Positions 1 through 14,299 of a stretch of 64,000 bases of DNA are shown one piece after another. Location of the stretch: NCBI GenBank assembly GCA_024036415.1, contig JAMWET010000668.1:893501-957500 (forward strand). The letters run 5' to 3'. How positions within the stretch are numbered: position 1 is the stretch's first letter; each line of letters opens with the position of its first letter. The position numbers were made by a program, and so were the translations under genes. Below the pieces are notes generated by a model. That model saw only the letters and a list, made by a program, of their open reading frames with translations. It was not told the DNA's origin and made no database searches. The stretch is from Prochilodus magdalenae. Lineage: Eukaryota; Chordata; Actinopteri; Characiformes; Prochilodontidae.

Positions 1-1356
1 AGACACCATCATTGCTTTCATTATTTTGGGAGCAGGTCAGCTCATTTCTGATCCTGAGCTGCCGCTATTGATTCAATCGGCCGCGCTCCTTCAACTATGA
101 CTACAATCAGGCTCTGGTCAAAGAAATGAATGAATGAATAAATACATTGTACATGTAATGAAGTTTTGTTTAATCTTCAATTAATTTACCAATTTATCTA
201 TTCCACCCAGTAGTATTATCAGAGCAGAAATATTCCTCCAGTATGAATTATTTTTTTAATACTTCTTCGTTATGTGTACAAGGCAAAGACACCTTTATTT
301 TTGTCTCGTCCTTTTGTTTGTTTCTTTTCGTTTTTTTTTGGTGATGGACGTGAAGAGCAGCATTATGCTGCAGCTCTATTTGTGGTGCTGACTTTGAAAG
401 TGAGGCCTGGGCAGCCCGGGGTCTTTTTCTCTGGTTTGTCTGCTATCTAGTGTGAACTCAGCGTTTGATTCCTTCCCCCTACCCTCCCCTTGCCTGCCTC
501 TGTACTGCATATAGGAGCATTTAGCTGTGAATTCATTTTCATGTTTAGAAATATCCTGCTGTGGTGCGATTCAGCTGCTGCATAATAAAAAAAATCGGCA
601 ACACTACATATGGTCTGATTGGCCTTGTGGGTATTTTCACAGTGCTAGGGCTGCGAGCTTCCAAAAAAAGAGAGGAGGGTGGGATACGGGAGAGAAAAAA
701 AGAGGAAAAAGAGTCAACGGGGACACAAAGACAAAAACACATAATAGCACATTTAGAAACACCGTCACCGGACACAGTGTTACCAAAAAAAAAAAAAAAA
801 AAGCTAACAATAGCCATGATGGCAAGCCTCTCCTCAAGACAGAGGGATATCTAAATCTTAAAACTCTTGTAGTCTTGTATGAATGAAGGTTGGGGGATGC
901 TGATGAAAGGGGAAATACAAAGCGTCGAGTCTAAGCTTTTCACAGACTCATGCCCCCTGATCTGTCCAGACATTGTGTGTGTCTGTGTGTGCATGTGTGT
1001 TTGTAGGGGTGGGGTGCTGAGGTGTGAAGAGGGAGAAGAGCAAGGGCCTCAGGGACATGCACCCACCTCCACACCAGCAGTCCCTTAATGTGCTGTGTCT
1101 AATGCGCCTATTTAGGGTTTGGGGTGCAACAGTGCAGAGACTCCGGTTTTGCGGGGTGTTTCAGAGTGGGGTGGCTCGGCTATCACCTATCTCAACAGCT
1201 GGGGCCCAGAAGGGTAAACAAAAGCCGGGAGGAAGTAGCGCATGGCTGCAACCATGGCCTAAAAGGCATGGCGATGTGTCTGCAAGCAGGCTACTGTAGC
1301 CAGACTACCAGTGGTGCTCTGTCTCTGCCTCCACAAACCAAAACTATACAGCCAAG
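1..1356. other. Non-coding stretch with simple repeats
   Basis: No convincing gene. Short open frames here overlap each other on both strands and start in low-complexity DNA. It holds an 18-base A run (785-802) and an imperfect TG repeat (974-1003). The first 120 bases have balanced composition and no repeat character; they could be a conserved non-coding element, but that cannot be judged without alignment. If the minus-strand exon at 15.8 kb is real, this region is inside or beyond its transcript. Confidence 0.6.
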
Positions 1357-1560
1357 GATTAGAAGATGACCAACACAAACTGTGCAGCTACGGATGAGCT
1401 ATAGTCTGTGGCTTTACATCTACAAGGTGGACCAACAAGGCAGGAGTGTCTAACAGAGTGGACAGTGAGTGGACACACTGTTTAAAAACTCCAGCAGCAC
1501 AGCTGTGTCTGAGCCACATGTACCGGTACAAAACACACCAACGGACCACCACTATAAGGT
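1357..1560 (-). mobile_element. Fragment of a long-inverted-repeat MITE (same family as 54.2-54.85 kb)
   Basis: Bases 1398-1516 match the reverse complement of about 54537-54655. The shared pieces, in order, are a segment ending in TTTACATCTA, then GGTGGAC, AGGAGT, AGAGTGGACAGT, and a CCAGCAG/CTGTGTCTGA block. This is the interior of a non-autonomous DNA transposon that I recall as common in fish genomes. Both ends of the element are missing here, so this is a relic. Family name not assigned. Strand is given relative to the copy at 54.2 kb. Confidence 0.7.
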
Positions 1561-4500
1561 GAGTGTCCCCTTTCACTTTCCTGTTCAGAGACATTTTCCC
1601 TCCCGTTTTGCTGTTCAGTTCTCATGCTTGGACATAAAGTAAAAGTGCAGAGCGGCGAAGCCCTGCTAAAAAGAAGTGTGTGCAATCTCTCAGTGTCACA
1701 CTTATCCAATTTTTTATATAGGTAACAAAAGCTGTATGGCTACCCAACTTACACTTACAACATCATTTTGATCATGTGTTCAAGTTCTTGCTGCAGAGCC
1801 ATGATTCTACAAATTTCGGGCTTAGGACAAAGATAGAACATTTCCCGAATATAGCCCCAAAAGAACAGAAGGTTTTGGCAACTCTGGATTACTGTTCTAA
1901 ACTCTCTGGATTGTAATCATACAAAATAAAAATGTTATACTACTTAATCCAGGTGAATGTAATTCCTACAAATAATAAATGTTTATGCATCGGCCAATAT
2001 GTACAAATATGAGATGTTGGCGTCTGCCAACAATTTCTATATCAGTGAAACCCTAATATTTCTAAAGATGGATCAAAGTCCTACCTACTGGACAAACTGG
2101 GGTGTGTGGGGACAAGCCCAGCAGCAGAAATAAAAAGAAAGGTTCCCAGCAGGCTGTCCTTCCAAAGGTTTACTTCAGTTCCTGGGTTGTCACTTTCAAA
2201 TGGCCTGACGTGTAACTTGCGCATCTTCATAATTACAGCTCTTTATGCTGACTGAATTGAAACCCACACAGGCAACAGCAATAAAAAATAGGCAGTTTGT
2301 CGGACTGCACTGGAAGGTTAAACCTTTCAGAGGACCTTTTCAGCAAAACAAACCATTCCCTGCTTGCCCTTTCAAACAGCATAAGCACGAAAAACAGCCT
2401 CCGGCAATTCATGAGGCAAGCTCTTCCGATTCAGCTGTGCTCCGCAATATAGAGAAAGTGTCATAAAATCTTCACAATGGATAAACAAAACAACATAAGC
2501 AGCCCAAATATGGTTCTACAGTCGACAAACTGGATTTTGAAAAACCCACTAAAACGTAAATATGTATGAGAGAGTGTCATTCGCAGAAAAAAAACATTAA
2601 GCAGCTGGGGCAGACACTGAAAGAAAACAGAGGGGGGAAAAAAAAAACATTTACAAAGGTGTTAAAAGGTGTTAAAATAATTCAGTATGAGCTCTCACCA
2701 AAGCAGAATCAGAGAATAGGCCTAATTAGCCTAGTTGTTTGTTCGCACATCGGCTATTAGCTGATAATTAGTTTTGAAGTAAACTATTTGAAAAGGGTTG
2801 TTTTATCTAAACAGCATTTCCCCAGATGGATGTTTGCATTTTTTGCATCAATTAAACATGCACTTAAATGAGCATCAGAGTGCCTCCGTGTTATTCATGA
2901 GACAAGACAAGCACCCAATAAAGTAACATGCATTTTTCCTGGCGTTAGCACATCCTACAAACAGAAAGCTTCCGGCTAACTGCTGTAATATTTTGAACAC
3001 AATAATAGAGAAATAATAGAGAAATGAATGTTAGAAGAGGGTTCTCTAACTGGGTATGTAAGTTTATATCAGTTGTCAGGAAAAAACCTGATGTCAAGTA
3101 GGCATGATGTAGCCTTTGGGATGCTTCCCTTGAATGAAATGATACCAAAGTATATGTGTTTTTCCTTTAGCTTTGCCTGTTTTCTCCCATCATTATCTCC
3201 CTATCACATGGCAGTGACTTACTATGCTGTGTTTGAATCCAGGCATCTTTAACTCTCAGCAACCTGGCAGTCACTTCAACACATCGCCCAACCCTGCCAT
3301 CCTTCGCACCCTAAGGCCATTTACACTCCCGTGGATCTAATGGGCAGTGAATGGCACTGTTGGGATTTAAAATCCCAGTGGTCAGCTATATTCCATTGAA
3401 ACAATGCTTTTTATGCATTTTGGCAGCAAAGTGAAATGGTTTTTGAAGTCTATGTCTATAACTTGTCTGAAGAGAGATAGCGATTAATATGGATGTGCAG
3501 ATTATAAGTTAAAGCAAGAGTTAAAAGCACAGCATATTTCACAGTGCTCTGAAACGGCCTTGAAGAAGATAAAATATGCCTGGGCATTCACGTCAGGTAT
3601 ACGGCAGCTTTCCTTGTCACAAATGTGAAGTCCCAATCTGTGGAGAAATAGGAAACTGGCCAACAGATTATTATTCCTCTCATGAGGGTGTCTGCATTGC
3701 ATGCTTATGTCCAGGAGACAGAATGTCAGCGCTGGTTGCCTTGAATGTCATTACAGCTTATAGGCTTTACAAAATTGGGATGCTGAACATATTTCAGTCA
3801 TCTCTTCTACTTTTAAGCTCAGAGCAGACTGAATCAAATGCAGTGCTTAAAGTATTATACATAATCTTGGCTAATCAATAAATCCAAACATGTTGTTTTA
3901 TCCCTTTGAAAAAGTTAATGCTGTGAACCCACATACATCTCTCTCTCTTCATACAGCTAAACATTAAAAGGTGAGAGAGCCAGCAACAGTCACTGCAACA
4001 AGACCGTTTTTTATTGTTGCTCTCTTTAGCCAAGCAGAACGGAAGAAACATTGCTCCCACACTGCTTAAAACTCAGACAAAGTCCAGCAAAAATCTGTTC
4101 CAATACATCGAGTACACCAAGCCAGACACAAACCGAGCAATCGTTTCAGCTTCTTCCTATCATCAGCGCTCACAGGGCAACTCTCTCAACCTGCTCTCCT
4201 TTTGAAGACACAAACAAACTGTCCACACTGCTGCTGGATCTGCTAGGGAGTATTTAAACATCACGTAAGACAGAAAAGTTTATTAATGCAAAAAAAAGAC
4301 AATACTGACAATTTCTATTACGTGAACTAGCACAACTTTTGCCTCATGACCTGTTTGTATCACGTCAGGTAGCAAGAAGTGTTGTAGAGTGATTTCTACT
4401 TGGACATGATGTTTTGGGGTGGTTGGTCGATTTTAATATGTCTCATTGATAACACCATATCGTCTGCTATCTGATTGACACACTGATACAGATTGATGGA

Positions 4501-7500
4501 TTATTACATCCCTACCAGACAATAAATCATATCTGTGAAGTCACATTACTGCAGCTGGAAAAAAAAAAAAAAAAAAAAAAAAACGACACACTGTGTGGTA
4601 TAGAAAAAGTATCAAAGTTAGGGAGTGCTGTGAGTAAACCTCCATTAACCTTAGCAAGAGCTCTATAACATACTGTATCTCAGCTTATTGCTTTTGAAAT
4701 TAATAAAAACTTATAATATACGATAAAATTTAACAAAAGAAGAGACATTCTTAACATTTAATGGCAGTAATGCAACAAGGTTTTATAATCTTAGACAATT
4801 TCTATCGGTCCATTCTTCATAAAATGCAGACACTATATTATAACGGTTATATACCAATGACAGAATAAAACTAACAAAAATTTAGGAAGGAACTTTGTTC
4901 CATCAGTGACAATTTTAGAACAATCATAACAACAGACAATATTTGGCAAGAGGAATGAAGATAACTCCACACAGACAGAAGCAACCTACTTGAGACAAAA
5001 CTACCAGAATTGTGCTTGCCAAAATCAAAATGTACACCACGATGAACTACAGAAGCATGTTTTCCCTTCAAAAAGATCTCCTTAACGCAGTTGCAAGTGA
5101 TCCCAGAACTCCACTGACAGTCATTTCTATTTTATCATCAGAGGCTTGGGAGCTATTTATGGAAAAGGCATGAGATGATAACAAGGCTGAGAGACCATGT
5201 GGCCAAGTGCCGCTGTCCTTTTCCCGACCCGTGTCACAGAGCGGTCAGCAAGGAGATTAACTGAGCAACGTGGTGCAAGGGAAATACAAACAAGTCACGT
5301 CACAGGCACACCTCAGCTCAGGGTCACAGTCGGGCCAGACTGCGTAGTAGCCTGTACTCCACTATTGTAGCACAGCCCGTTCAGCTCCTTAACAACACAC
5401 TAATGATCCTGTGATTAAAGCTGACGCAGGATAAGCCTTGAGCGACAGTGTCACAGTGTTTTTTTCTACTACCTTTTCTCCACTGTGATCAGCCGTGCAC
5501 AGAGTGGGAGCCTTGGTGAAGGACAGGCTTTGAGAGAATGGACTTTTGATTGTGCCAGCCTTCACCCAAAACAAAGCTGCTACATTTGGCTTCAACCACT
5601 GGACCCCTGGCTTCCTTTCTGCAGTCCTGGGTTAAGTCACTAGCAGAAATGAGATTAAAGGAATAGGAATGTAAAAGCAATCAGGCATCGAGTGGCACTG
5701 GAGAAAAGACCCCGTTAGAGGAGAGGAGGGTTTAACAGAGCCGTGAGCTTTGATTAGAGTCCTGCCCCTAACCGCATCCGATGAGTAAGGCCATCCACCC
5801 CCGCGTTTACAGCCAGTGCTGACCTGCTCTTTTCCTGTAAATAAGTGACGTGTCCTTAATGGTGTACAGACCCAGCCATGGGAAAAGGTTTCCAGCCTCA
5901 TCAGTCTTTTCTCGTAACAAAAGCGCCACATTTCATTGCATTTCTACCAACAAAGGCATGATCTCAATTCAGAAATGAACTATAGGCAGCCTTGGGGGCA
6001 CTGGCTTCACAAGTAACCTTTAAACCTGGGCTAAACCTCGTGGCGTCAAAACAAAGATTAGCTGCTCCTTTTCACTCTGGAAAAAGTGCAGACAGCTTCT
6101 GACAGTTGTTCCCAGTTTGGGGAGGGGAAAAAAGTGCCCGTCATAAAGCCGGGGGTAGGAAACAGGATAAGCACTCGAGCCAAGACTATAAAACGCTCGC
6201 TGGGAACTTGAAAGCCACGAAAGCGAAGTCGAGGGCTGCCATCTGGAAACAATAAACAAACAAAAACTAACCAAACAAACATTATGTGTAGGGAGAAGAA
6301 GAAAAAAATGTATGTAACCAACTTGCGGGTTGGCTAACATGGAAAGACGCATGCATCATTAGGATGAGTAATATGGAGACAGACACCTGTCTTTGGAGAA
6401 AAGAGATTTCCATGAGAGTTTGTAGTGTAGAGAAGCTGTGTGTGTGTGTGCGTGTGTGTGGTGGGACTGTGGCCGGCTTCTAATGAGCTGCAGCACTAAC
6501 ACGGCGCTACTCCCAGTGATGTGACCAGGGGCCCATCACACACCCCATTAAGGGGACAAAGCTAACAGCCGCACTCGCCTGCTTGGCTTCTACCTCAAAC
6601 GTCTGCACCCAGTCACCACACACATACACACGTCCGTGCACTGATAGGACATCCGTGTGAGGCGGGGTCATCTTGAGTAACCATTCTGAACAGAGGACAT
6701 CCAGGTGGCACACAGAAGGGGTGGAGTCTGAGAGTACATCGGGCCTTGCTTGCCTTGTTTAAAAGCTGATCCCAGTGAGGGTTAAGAGCAACAGAGAACA
6801 TCCAAGGGCAAATGATCCTAGACGACCTTCAGTTCTAAACAAGGTCATGTTGTATAATGCTGCTATTTTGCCAAGATCCATAACTTGAAAAGAAAAATGA
6901 AAGACAAAAATACATGAACAAAACTTTGTTCAGGCAGAGAAACTAAGAATGTTAGGAAGACTGAAATTAGGGGGGTCATGAAGCTACCCACAAACCTAAA
7001 ACAATTTTTACTGAAAGGGAGAAAACTGGTGTTTCACAAATAAGTAAAATAAACGTTTGAAAAAAATTATTAAAATACAGAAATAAATAAAAGTTACTAC
7101 AATAAAGACAATTTATTCATAACAATACAATGTGTTTTCTTCTGAATGTGTTAAAATGGAACAAAATACACATAGCTCTCAATATACAACGAAAGGCAGA
7201 CATAGTCTATGTGTGGGACACAGAGTATGTACACATAAATTAATGAATGAAGGAATGAGTAATGAATGAGTATGTAAATATTTAAAACTGAAATTTGAAT
7301 AATTGGATTTAAGGATATTTTCCGAAGTTGCAATCCAAACAGAAAAAGCTAAGAAAATATTAGGGCCTTTTACTGCCAGAACAATAAAACCAACAATGTA
7401 CATTTGTCTCTTTGAACCACTAACATTGCATAAACTCAATAATTCCAGTCCCAAAATGTACAGACCTGTTTTTTCTCTTGACTGTTACAATATCTGTTCA

Positions 7501-9429
7501 TTTATCCATTGTAAGACTGAGGTGCTGGAGAAAAACGTATTGAACTTATTGATGTAAAAGAATCCATATACAGATGCTCTTTCATATTTACTCATCATTT
7601 TAAAAACAACAACCGAAAGAGAACAAAACAGACATTATAAAGTATAAAAGCATACTTCTTAATAATTACTAGTAATTACCTGTGATTCAATCAAACCATC
7701 CTACACAGTGAGATTCTGTAAAGGGAACTGCAATGAAAAATCACACCTTTAGTAACAGAACATACACTGGGCATTAAAAGGCAATCATGAAAACGCAAAG
7801 CCTAGCAGTATAAACCCAGCATTTAATAGCTTCAATAAAATTAACATAAAATCACTTAATAAATCCACAATATTCCTCTTAGTCCAGGAGCCAGAGCTTA
7901 GTTTCAGCTTCACTCAATGTTCGTCCAGCTCAGTGGGCATTAAGCTTCAAACCGGTAGGAACATTACAAAGTATTTATAGAAAGAACAAGCGGCGTTTAA
8001 TAAATACAAAGCATTTTGCAACACCATTAGAGTATATTGTGTGCCTGGTCGTAAATATAAGCACAGACAACATTTTGGCTTCCGTGCCAAATGGAGACAG
8101 ATTAAGAACGTGTAACTCATGACGGGCAGCTCCACCTATCGTCCACGGTCCACTGCAGCACTCACGCCGCCTGCTGCGAAGCCTGTACCAGGACACACTC
8201 ATTTCCAAAGATAATGAGAAGCGATGAAACGTTGGCGGGGCTTTGGACCCTCACAGGGATGTCAGAGAGTGGGACCCAACCTCAGGGCTCCACACTCTCC
8301 ATTTACATGTGCGGCACCATGGGAAATCTGCTCCCGCTATTATTACTCCTCTTATTGCTTATGTTCTGTAAATATTTCATTTTTTTTCATCCAGTCATTA
8401 AACAAAAGGAGGGACACCCTGTCATCGCATGTTTCAATGCAAGTAACTAATTTCTCTGTAAGTTCTATTTGCTGTAATCTTTTCTTTAGAAATTGCTTAT
8501 CAGACGTACCACATGTGGTTTACAGCCCTCAGTGATTTACAGAGGTAAATTACTAAAGACTATAAAGCTGCAATAGAATCAGTTTTCCAGAAATGCATGC
8601 AATCAAATATACTTCATGTTGAATCAACTGTCTAATGGATCTGTTGCGACTACACAGCATGCCTATAAATTATCAAATGTTGACATGGATGATTTATGGC
8701 TGCTTAATTGGAAAAAATCTAAAGCATAATCACAATTTAATGACTGTTTATGACTCCAATATTTACAACATTTTAATGAACATTTAAACAATCTGTTTAT
8801 GACAGGCTGACGGAAAGTGATTCATTAATTTGATGCCAACCTACATGAAACTGCTTTAGCCTGTCAGAGGAACTGAACCATATTTTGTGCTAGAAGTAGT
8901 TATTTATAATTATGATGGTGCATTACTCACAAGAACGGAAACTCGGTAAATAAAATCTAATTGGCAAGAAATTCATCACAGATTCTGTTCCAAATCTGAA
9001 ACTCTTCACTGGCTTCAGAGTAAACAGACCGGTCTGCCATGCAAGTCCAAACGTGATCAGAACGTTGTGAACACTGACCTCATGAGGACGCAGTGAGAAA
9101 TACAACTGCCTCAGTCCAAACTGCTCCCACAACTACCGCTGTACAAACCAGCCAGTGCAACCAAGTTCAATCCAAAGTGTACACCATACAGTAAGTCAAC
9201 AAAACAAATAAGCTGCAGTCCATTTCAGCCATCTGCAGGACAACAACCTCTAAGATTTCTCTATAGCTGTTAGAATTAGCCTGCTTACTTAATCTTAGTA
9301 CTCAAAAGTATAGTAAGTAAAGTATAGCGTACTGAGCTGCAAACCTCCGGCTAAAAGGAAAGAGAATGGGTACGTTGATAAAAACAGAAGAAGAAATGTG
9401 GTTGATTATTATGTTAATACTATTACTAA
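1561..9429. other. AT-rich non-coding DNA, presumptive intron or intergenic
   Basis: I see no gene supported by family similarity. Open frames are all under about 115 codons, overlap antisense frames, and lack recognisable domains. Visible features are a 25-base A run (4559-4583), a TG repeat (6437-6460) and ordinary AT-rich sequence. A GTGAGT donor-like site on the minus strand near 8165 follows a short open frame but has no supporting acceptor that I can identify. If the exon at 15.8 kb is real, this is most simply its first intron. Confidence 0.5.
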
Positions 9430-9471
9430 CTCTTACATTTATTATACTCATGATGATGATGATAATGATTA

Positions 9472-9502
<31 letters not shown>

Positions 9503-9590
9503 AATAATAATAATAATAATGTGTATTATAGTAGCATCATTAAGGATACTTATACAATATTATAAAAACATTAAATAATATTATTAATGC

Positions 9591-9621
<31 letters not shown>

Positions 9622-9668
9622 AGTAGTAGTAGTAGTAATAGTAGTAGTAGAGTATGAATAATAGCAAC

Positions 9669-9705
<37 letters not shown>
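9430..9705. repeat. Compound ATT/AAT/AGT microsatellite cluster with a perfect inverted tract
   Basis: An ATT tract (about 9473-9500) runs directly into an AAT tract (to 9520), its own reverse complement, so the two can fold into a long perfect hairpin. A second ATT tract (about 9591-9620) is followed by AGT repeats interrupted by AAT (9622-9650) and then AAT repeats (9670-9704). The AGT with AAT interruption pattern is the same as the building block of the large array at 24-26 kb. Confidence 0.9.
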
Positions 9706-9706
<1 letters not shown>

Positions 9707-12700
9707 ATGTTTCACGTGTTTGAATAAGTGTTAAATACTAATACTAATATAAAGTGCTATTATGTACAGAAAAAAAAACGTATCTTTTAATAAGTAAGTA
9801 TTTCCTACACTGATCATTTAATATAGGCACCATGCTACAGTCTAGTCCCGCTCTGAGCTCTAGAACACTAGAACAGGACTCTATTGTTATACTGTTCACA
9901 CATTCCTGAAGGGCCATGTTTACACAGATGCGATTCTGTGGCCTGTCTGAGGTGCGGCTCTCTGGCCAAGATCCTCTGTTGATCAAAGCATTTAATGCAA
10001 GAGCAGAGGCACTTGTTTGGGTCGCTTTTTTTGTCTGTGGGGACTCTGAGCACAAATCTCCATCTGTTGGCCGTATGGATCTTCTCAGTTACCTCCAGGA
10101 CGAGAGCGCTCTGGACTGCCATCCCTCCACACTCAGTTTACTCAGCTGGCCCCCAATCCTGTTACCAGCTCTTTGTTTTCTCCCCACCAACATGTGTTAA
10201 GTTAATGCTCTGTAACAAATTTCAAAGGCGGGCTTAGAAGGGTCAACAACAGGTAATAGACCGATTTATTGATACACTGGTCTGAAAGGAGAGAGCCAGA
10301 AAGGCTTTTTTTTTTGGAAAGGTCCATGTTGATCTTTCACTCAGTCATGTCTTCTAGAGTGTGTACCCAGCAAAAGAAAATACACAAGCCCCTTACTTTA
10401 TTACAACTTCAGGAACTTTACAATGGGAAACAGTGGGACTGACTTTGAAAACGGCTTTCTTGTTTCACACTGAAGTCACCACAGACATGCATTTGCTTCA
10501 TTCACACCTGGTCTACTGCAGCAGTGCCTGCTCAATGCTAGGAGCCAATCCAAGCCTAAAGATCGAAGTCAAGCCATCTGACTGTAGTATTTAGTTACTG
10601 TGAATTGGCCCTAAATAGACTACAGCCACACACCTTTGCTCTGGTCAAGCACCAATCAATGTGGAAATGATTTGTCAACACATCACTATTTGCTTAACAC
10701 TCACTTGTTTTTCTTTCGAATTCCAAAGGTAACGCCTGCTCTGTTGGGCACCAGATGAGTGAAACAGTTAGCTTTGAATATATAAATTTCTTTTTGGGGA
10801 CAATATCTAATTGTGCTTTTTTTCTAACCAATATTTTGATTGAAATTTAAACAGCAGTTTAAACGTTAAGTTCAGATGTGTTTTTCTGGGTCAGAAGATA
10901 AAAATGTTCACTTCAGCTGACTTAAACGTAGTCAGTTAGTTAGTTATGGTTGTTATGCTCATATGGCAATTGGTCCAACCCATTCAGCATGTTCTTAGGT
11001 TAAATTTCCTCCCTCTTAAAGCGCATGACAACATTGTGCATAAAAAAAATTAATTATATATACATAACTGCTGTTCATAATATTAGATTTTTGGGGAATT
11101 TTCAAAAAGGAAAATATATAAAAATATAAAATAATAAAATAAAATAAAATTCACTCATTTCGATATATTCAGAACATCAGAAGTGCAGACAGCTGTAATT
11201 TTCTATCCAAATATGTAATTCTACTGACGAAAGTTCACCATGACAGCCTGAGGGACCATAGAACAGCATAAAACAACTGACAGACAACTCAATCGTAATT
11301 CTAACAGAGGGATGTGTAAGAAATCTATTAAAAATCACATTCCTTTCTGCTTACTTTGTAAACGGAGGCTGTTAGATAATTCACCATTGATTTACGTTTA
11401 ATGTCTTTCCCGAAATTGGTTTCCATCATTGCCAGGTATCTGTGGGCCTTTGCACAGTTGCTCCTAATTGAAAAAGTTATAGTAGCACATTACACTTCAG
11501 GGTTTTATAACCTGCGCTATAAAGCCTTGGCAGGCCTCAAAAGGAGAAACTGCCCATTAACTTATAGGGTCTAGGCCTTGGCAGTGTAATTGAAAAGCTC
11601 TAGGCCACTTTCATCACTTGTCGAGTTCATAGCAGCAGTCAATGTTTCCTCTAGGATGCAGCAGCATCTTTGACAAGCTGGTGTTGCTGACAAACCACAG
11701 CCTGCTTTCACACTAGTTACAGCCGGTTTTTCATACGACACGTACATTTACTAGAACTGAGTCCTGTGCAAGCAGGTAGCCATGTGTGCAACCTCACTTC
11801 CTGAACAGGTCTCTTTACTTCATATTATTTTGGGGGATGGCAGGATACAGTTGTGCACATAATTGTTTAGGCAAGTGACAATATAATATATTATTAACAT
11901 AACTACCACCAACAAACGTAACAAAACCAGGGAGTCTAAGCGCAGCAAAGATGCACATGATAAAAACTGAAAACTGTTCGTTAGTTCACATGTTTCCCTT
12001 CAGATGAGCTGCGCAAATCTTTATATCTTCCAGGAACGACAACGAGGAACTGGTGGCTTTAATTAATAGAGCTAAACACATCCTTATGGCAGCGCCTCAG
12101 AGAACCTTGGTCACTAAAACTGTCACTGTACACACCTCTTGCTCACACACGAGCTGAGAATATGACGAAGCCTGGCGTGACAGACGCTTCACACTGTAGA
12201 TGAGCTGGGCCATCAGCATAGCGCCTCTGGAAAATCAGCTGCCTTGAATTAAAGCCACCTGGCACCATGTTCCGATGACCAATATGGACAGCTTACTAGG
12301 ACCTTTAAACTAGCCTTCTTTGTAATTGACATTTAAGCTGTTTGAAGTTTCTCGTTAAAGTCTCACAAGATGAATCAGCCGCAGATGTAGCCTAGCATTC
12401 TACAACGTACAGTAGTAGGCTCTCTGTTTATGACAATTTTAATCATTCGGTTTTGTAGCTTGTTTGTCTGTGCTGAAATGTTTCTAAGATGTTATTATTT
12501 CATTCTTTATTTATATTCTTATTTAAGTCTTTACTGATATTTTTCCACAATATCTGCATATTATTGTATCACATATAAACATTCAGAGTGCTTTGATGTT
12601 AAGCACTCTAACAAAAACATACTGCCTTTTTCTGATTTCTGTGCAAATTTACCCATGAAAGCAACCAAGAGACACACCGTCTACAATGCAAATACAGGCA

Positions 12701-14299
12701 TTGTATTTACTATACGAAACAAGCAGTGAGACTTCACACAACTTCTAGTTTTTATATGTAATGTTGATAATGGTACATTTGTGCTAAATCTGAAGCTCTT
12801 TTTAGAGACTTTTCATCTTTACATTGTCCTGCATGAGCCTCCACTATAATTTTTTTTTTTATTATTTATTTAAATATGTTTAAAGATAAAAAAAATCCTC
12901 TTATGTAATTACCATTCAATGCAACACTCCTCCTGAGATGTAATTTAGAGAATTAAATTAAAGTCATTCGGACATCTGGTTCCTGTCACCACTACTGTGA
13001 ACAAGTCTGATTCATTAAGTCTCTCTAGAGTGAAGCATTTCACAACAAACTATTCCAGGTGATTGTGTTTACAAAATAAAGATTTAATTATTCAGAAATT
13101 TTGAAAAAAAATCTGTTAAATTCGTCTTTAATGCAATTATTCATGCAAGACTGTTAGAATACTGGAGGGAGTTAAAAAAAAACTTTAGTGAACATTGCAA
13201 CATCTTAAAACAAAAACTAATATTACTTAGTTAAATCATTTATTTCTTCTTCAGAATTTATGTAGGCAGAAAGAAAAGGTCAAAACCGCAAACTAATTAT
13301 TTTTTAGATATTGTACTATATGTATATTTTGTAAAAAATAATATACATCTCATGCCAAATGTCAGACAGCTAAACATATATATTTTATCTCCAAAATGTT
13401 TATGTTCATCACACACCCAAACTCTTCTCATCCCTAACATAATCTGACCTGAATCTGAACAGTGCATGGCCACCAAATAGCCCAAAAAGCCTACAATGAA
13501 AGCTAATTAGAACAACAAGGCAGGTACATCACCGCCTGTTAAGAGATTATACCATATTTCTAAACTGAATGCTGCAGCACACGGGTCTTTTTGGACTTTC
13601 GTGGCATTTCTAAGGTTAGAATAACATTTCCCAGGCTAGAATATGAGTCTTTTACAGAAACCCATGTTATTAAATGTGACAAAGTTTGTTTGGCTTTTCC
13701 TACATATAAATTTCAACATATTCTATTTCTAATATTAATGTAGAATGAACTGCAAGTCTAATTATATACATGCAGAATCAACAGTAGCATAAGTTGCCAG
13801 AAATTACAAAAGTAAACTACAACAAGCCAACTGCTGATGACAAGTAATCTACAGACCTCACAATACACCATCAAATAAAGATTCTCAACAGTCATATTCA
13901 AAACCAGTAACAGGCATGGTGTTGCATGGCATTTGCTTCAGTGGCTGATAACTCAAAGCAGTTTGGATGAAGAAGACCATTCATCATTTTTCCAATTTTT
14001 CTACATATTGTACTTGTGTATATGTAAACAATCCCATTCAGAGAGGTTTGGTGTGAAATGTTTGATTCTAGATAAACTCAAAACTGTCAGAACTGTTCAC
14101 AGTGGTGGTGATAGGAAACACACTTTCAATGAGTTTAATGCCTTGAAAAGCTTCTTTGCAGAAAGTTAACAATGCAGTTCTATAAACATGCTACCTGACA
14201 TCTGAGATACTGTTTTCATGATATGTTTGTGAAGTTTTGTCTTAAAACGTCTTAATCCATTCACCTGAATTTTATGAATCCACTCATGGCGGAGGAGTA
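9706..14299. other. Non-coding stretch; possible conserved element near 11.4-11.65 kb
   Basis: No gene seen. Most of this is AT-rich single-copy-looking DNA with short A/T runs. The part from about 11390 to 11650 is less AT-rich, free of simple repeats and dense in TAAT/ATTA-type homeodomain cores, a texture often seen in vertebrate conserved non-coding elements. That is an impression only; it would need cross-species alignment. Confidence 0.45.

Noticed and set aside
7975..8208. Second hidden exon with a GTGAGT donor on the minus strand
   Set aside because: The donor near 8165 is plausible, but there is no acceptor, no conserved motif and no match to the expected exon 2 of the 15.8 kb candidate gene.
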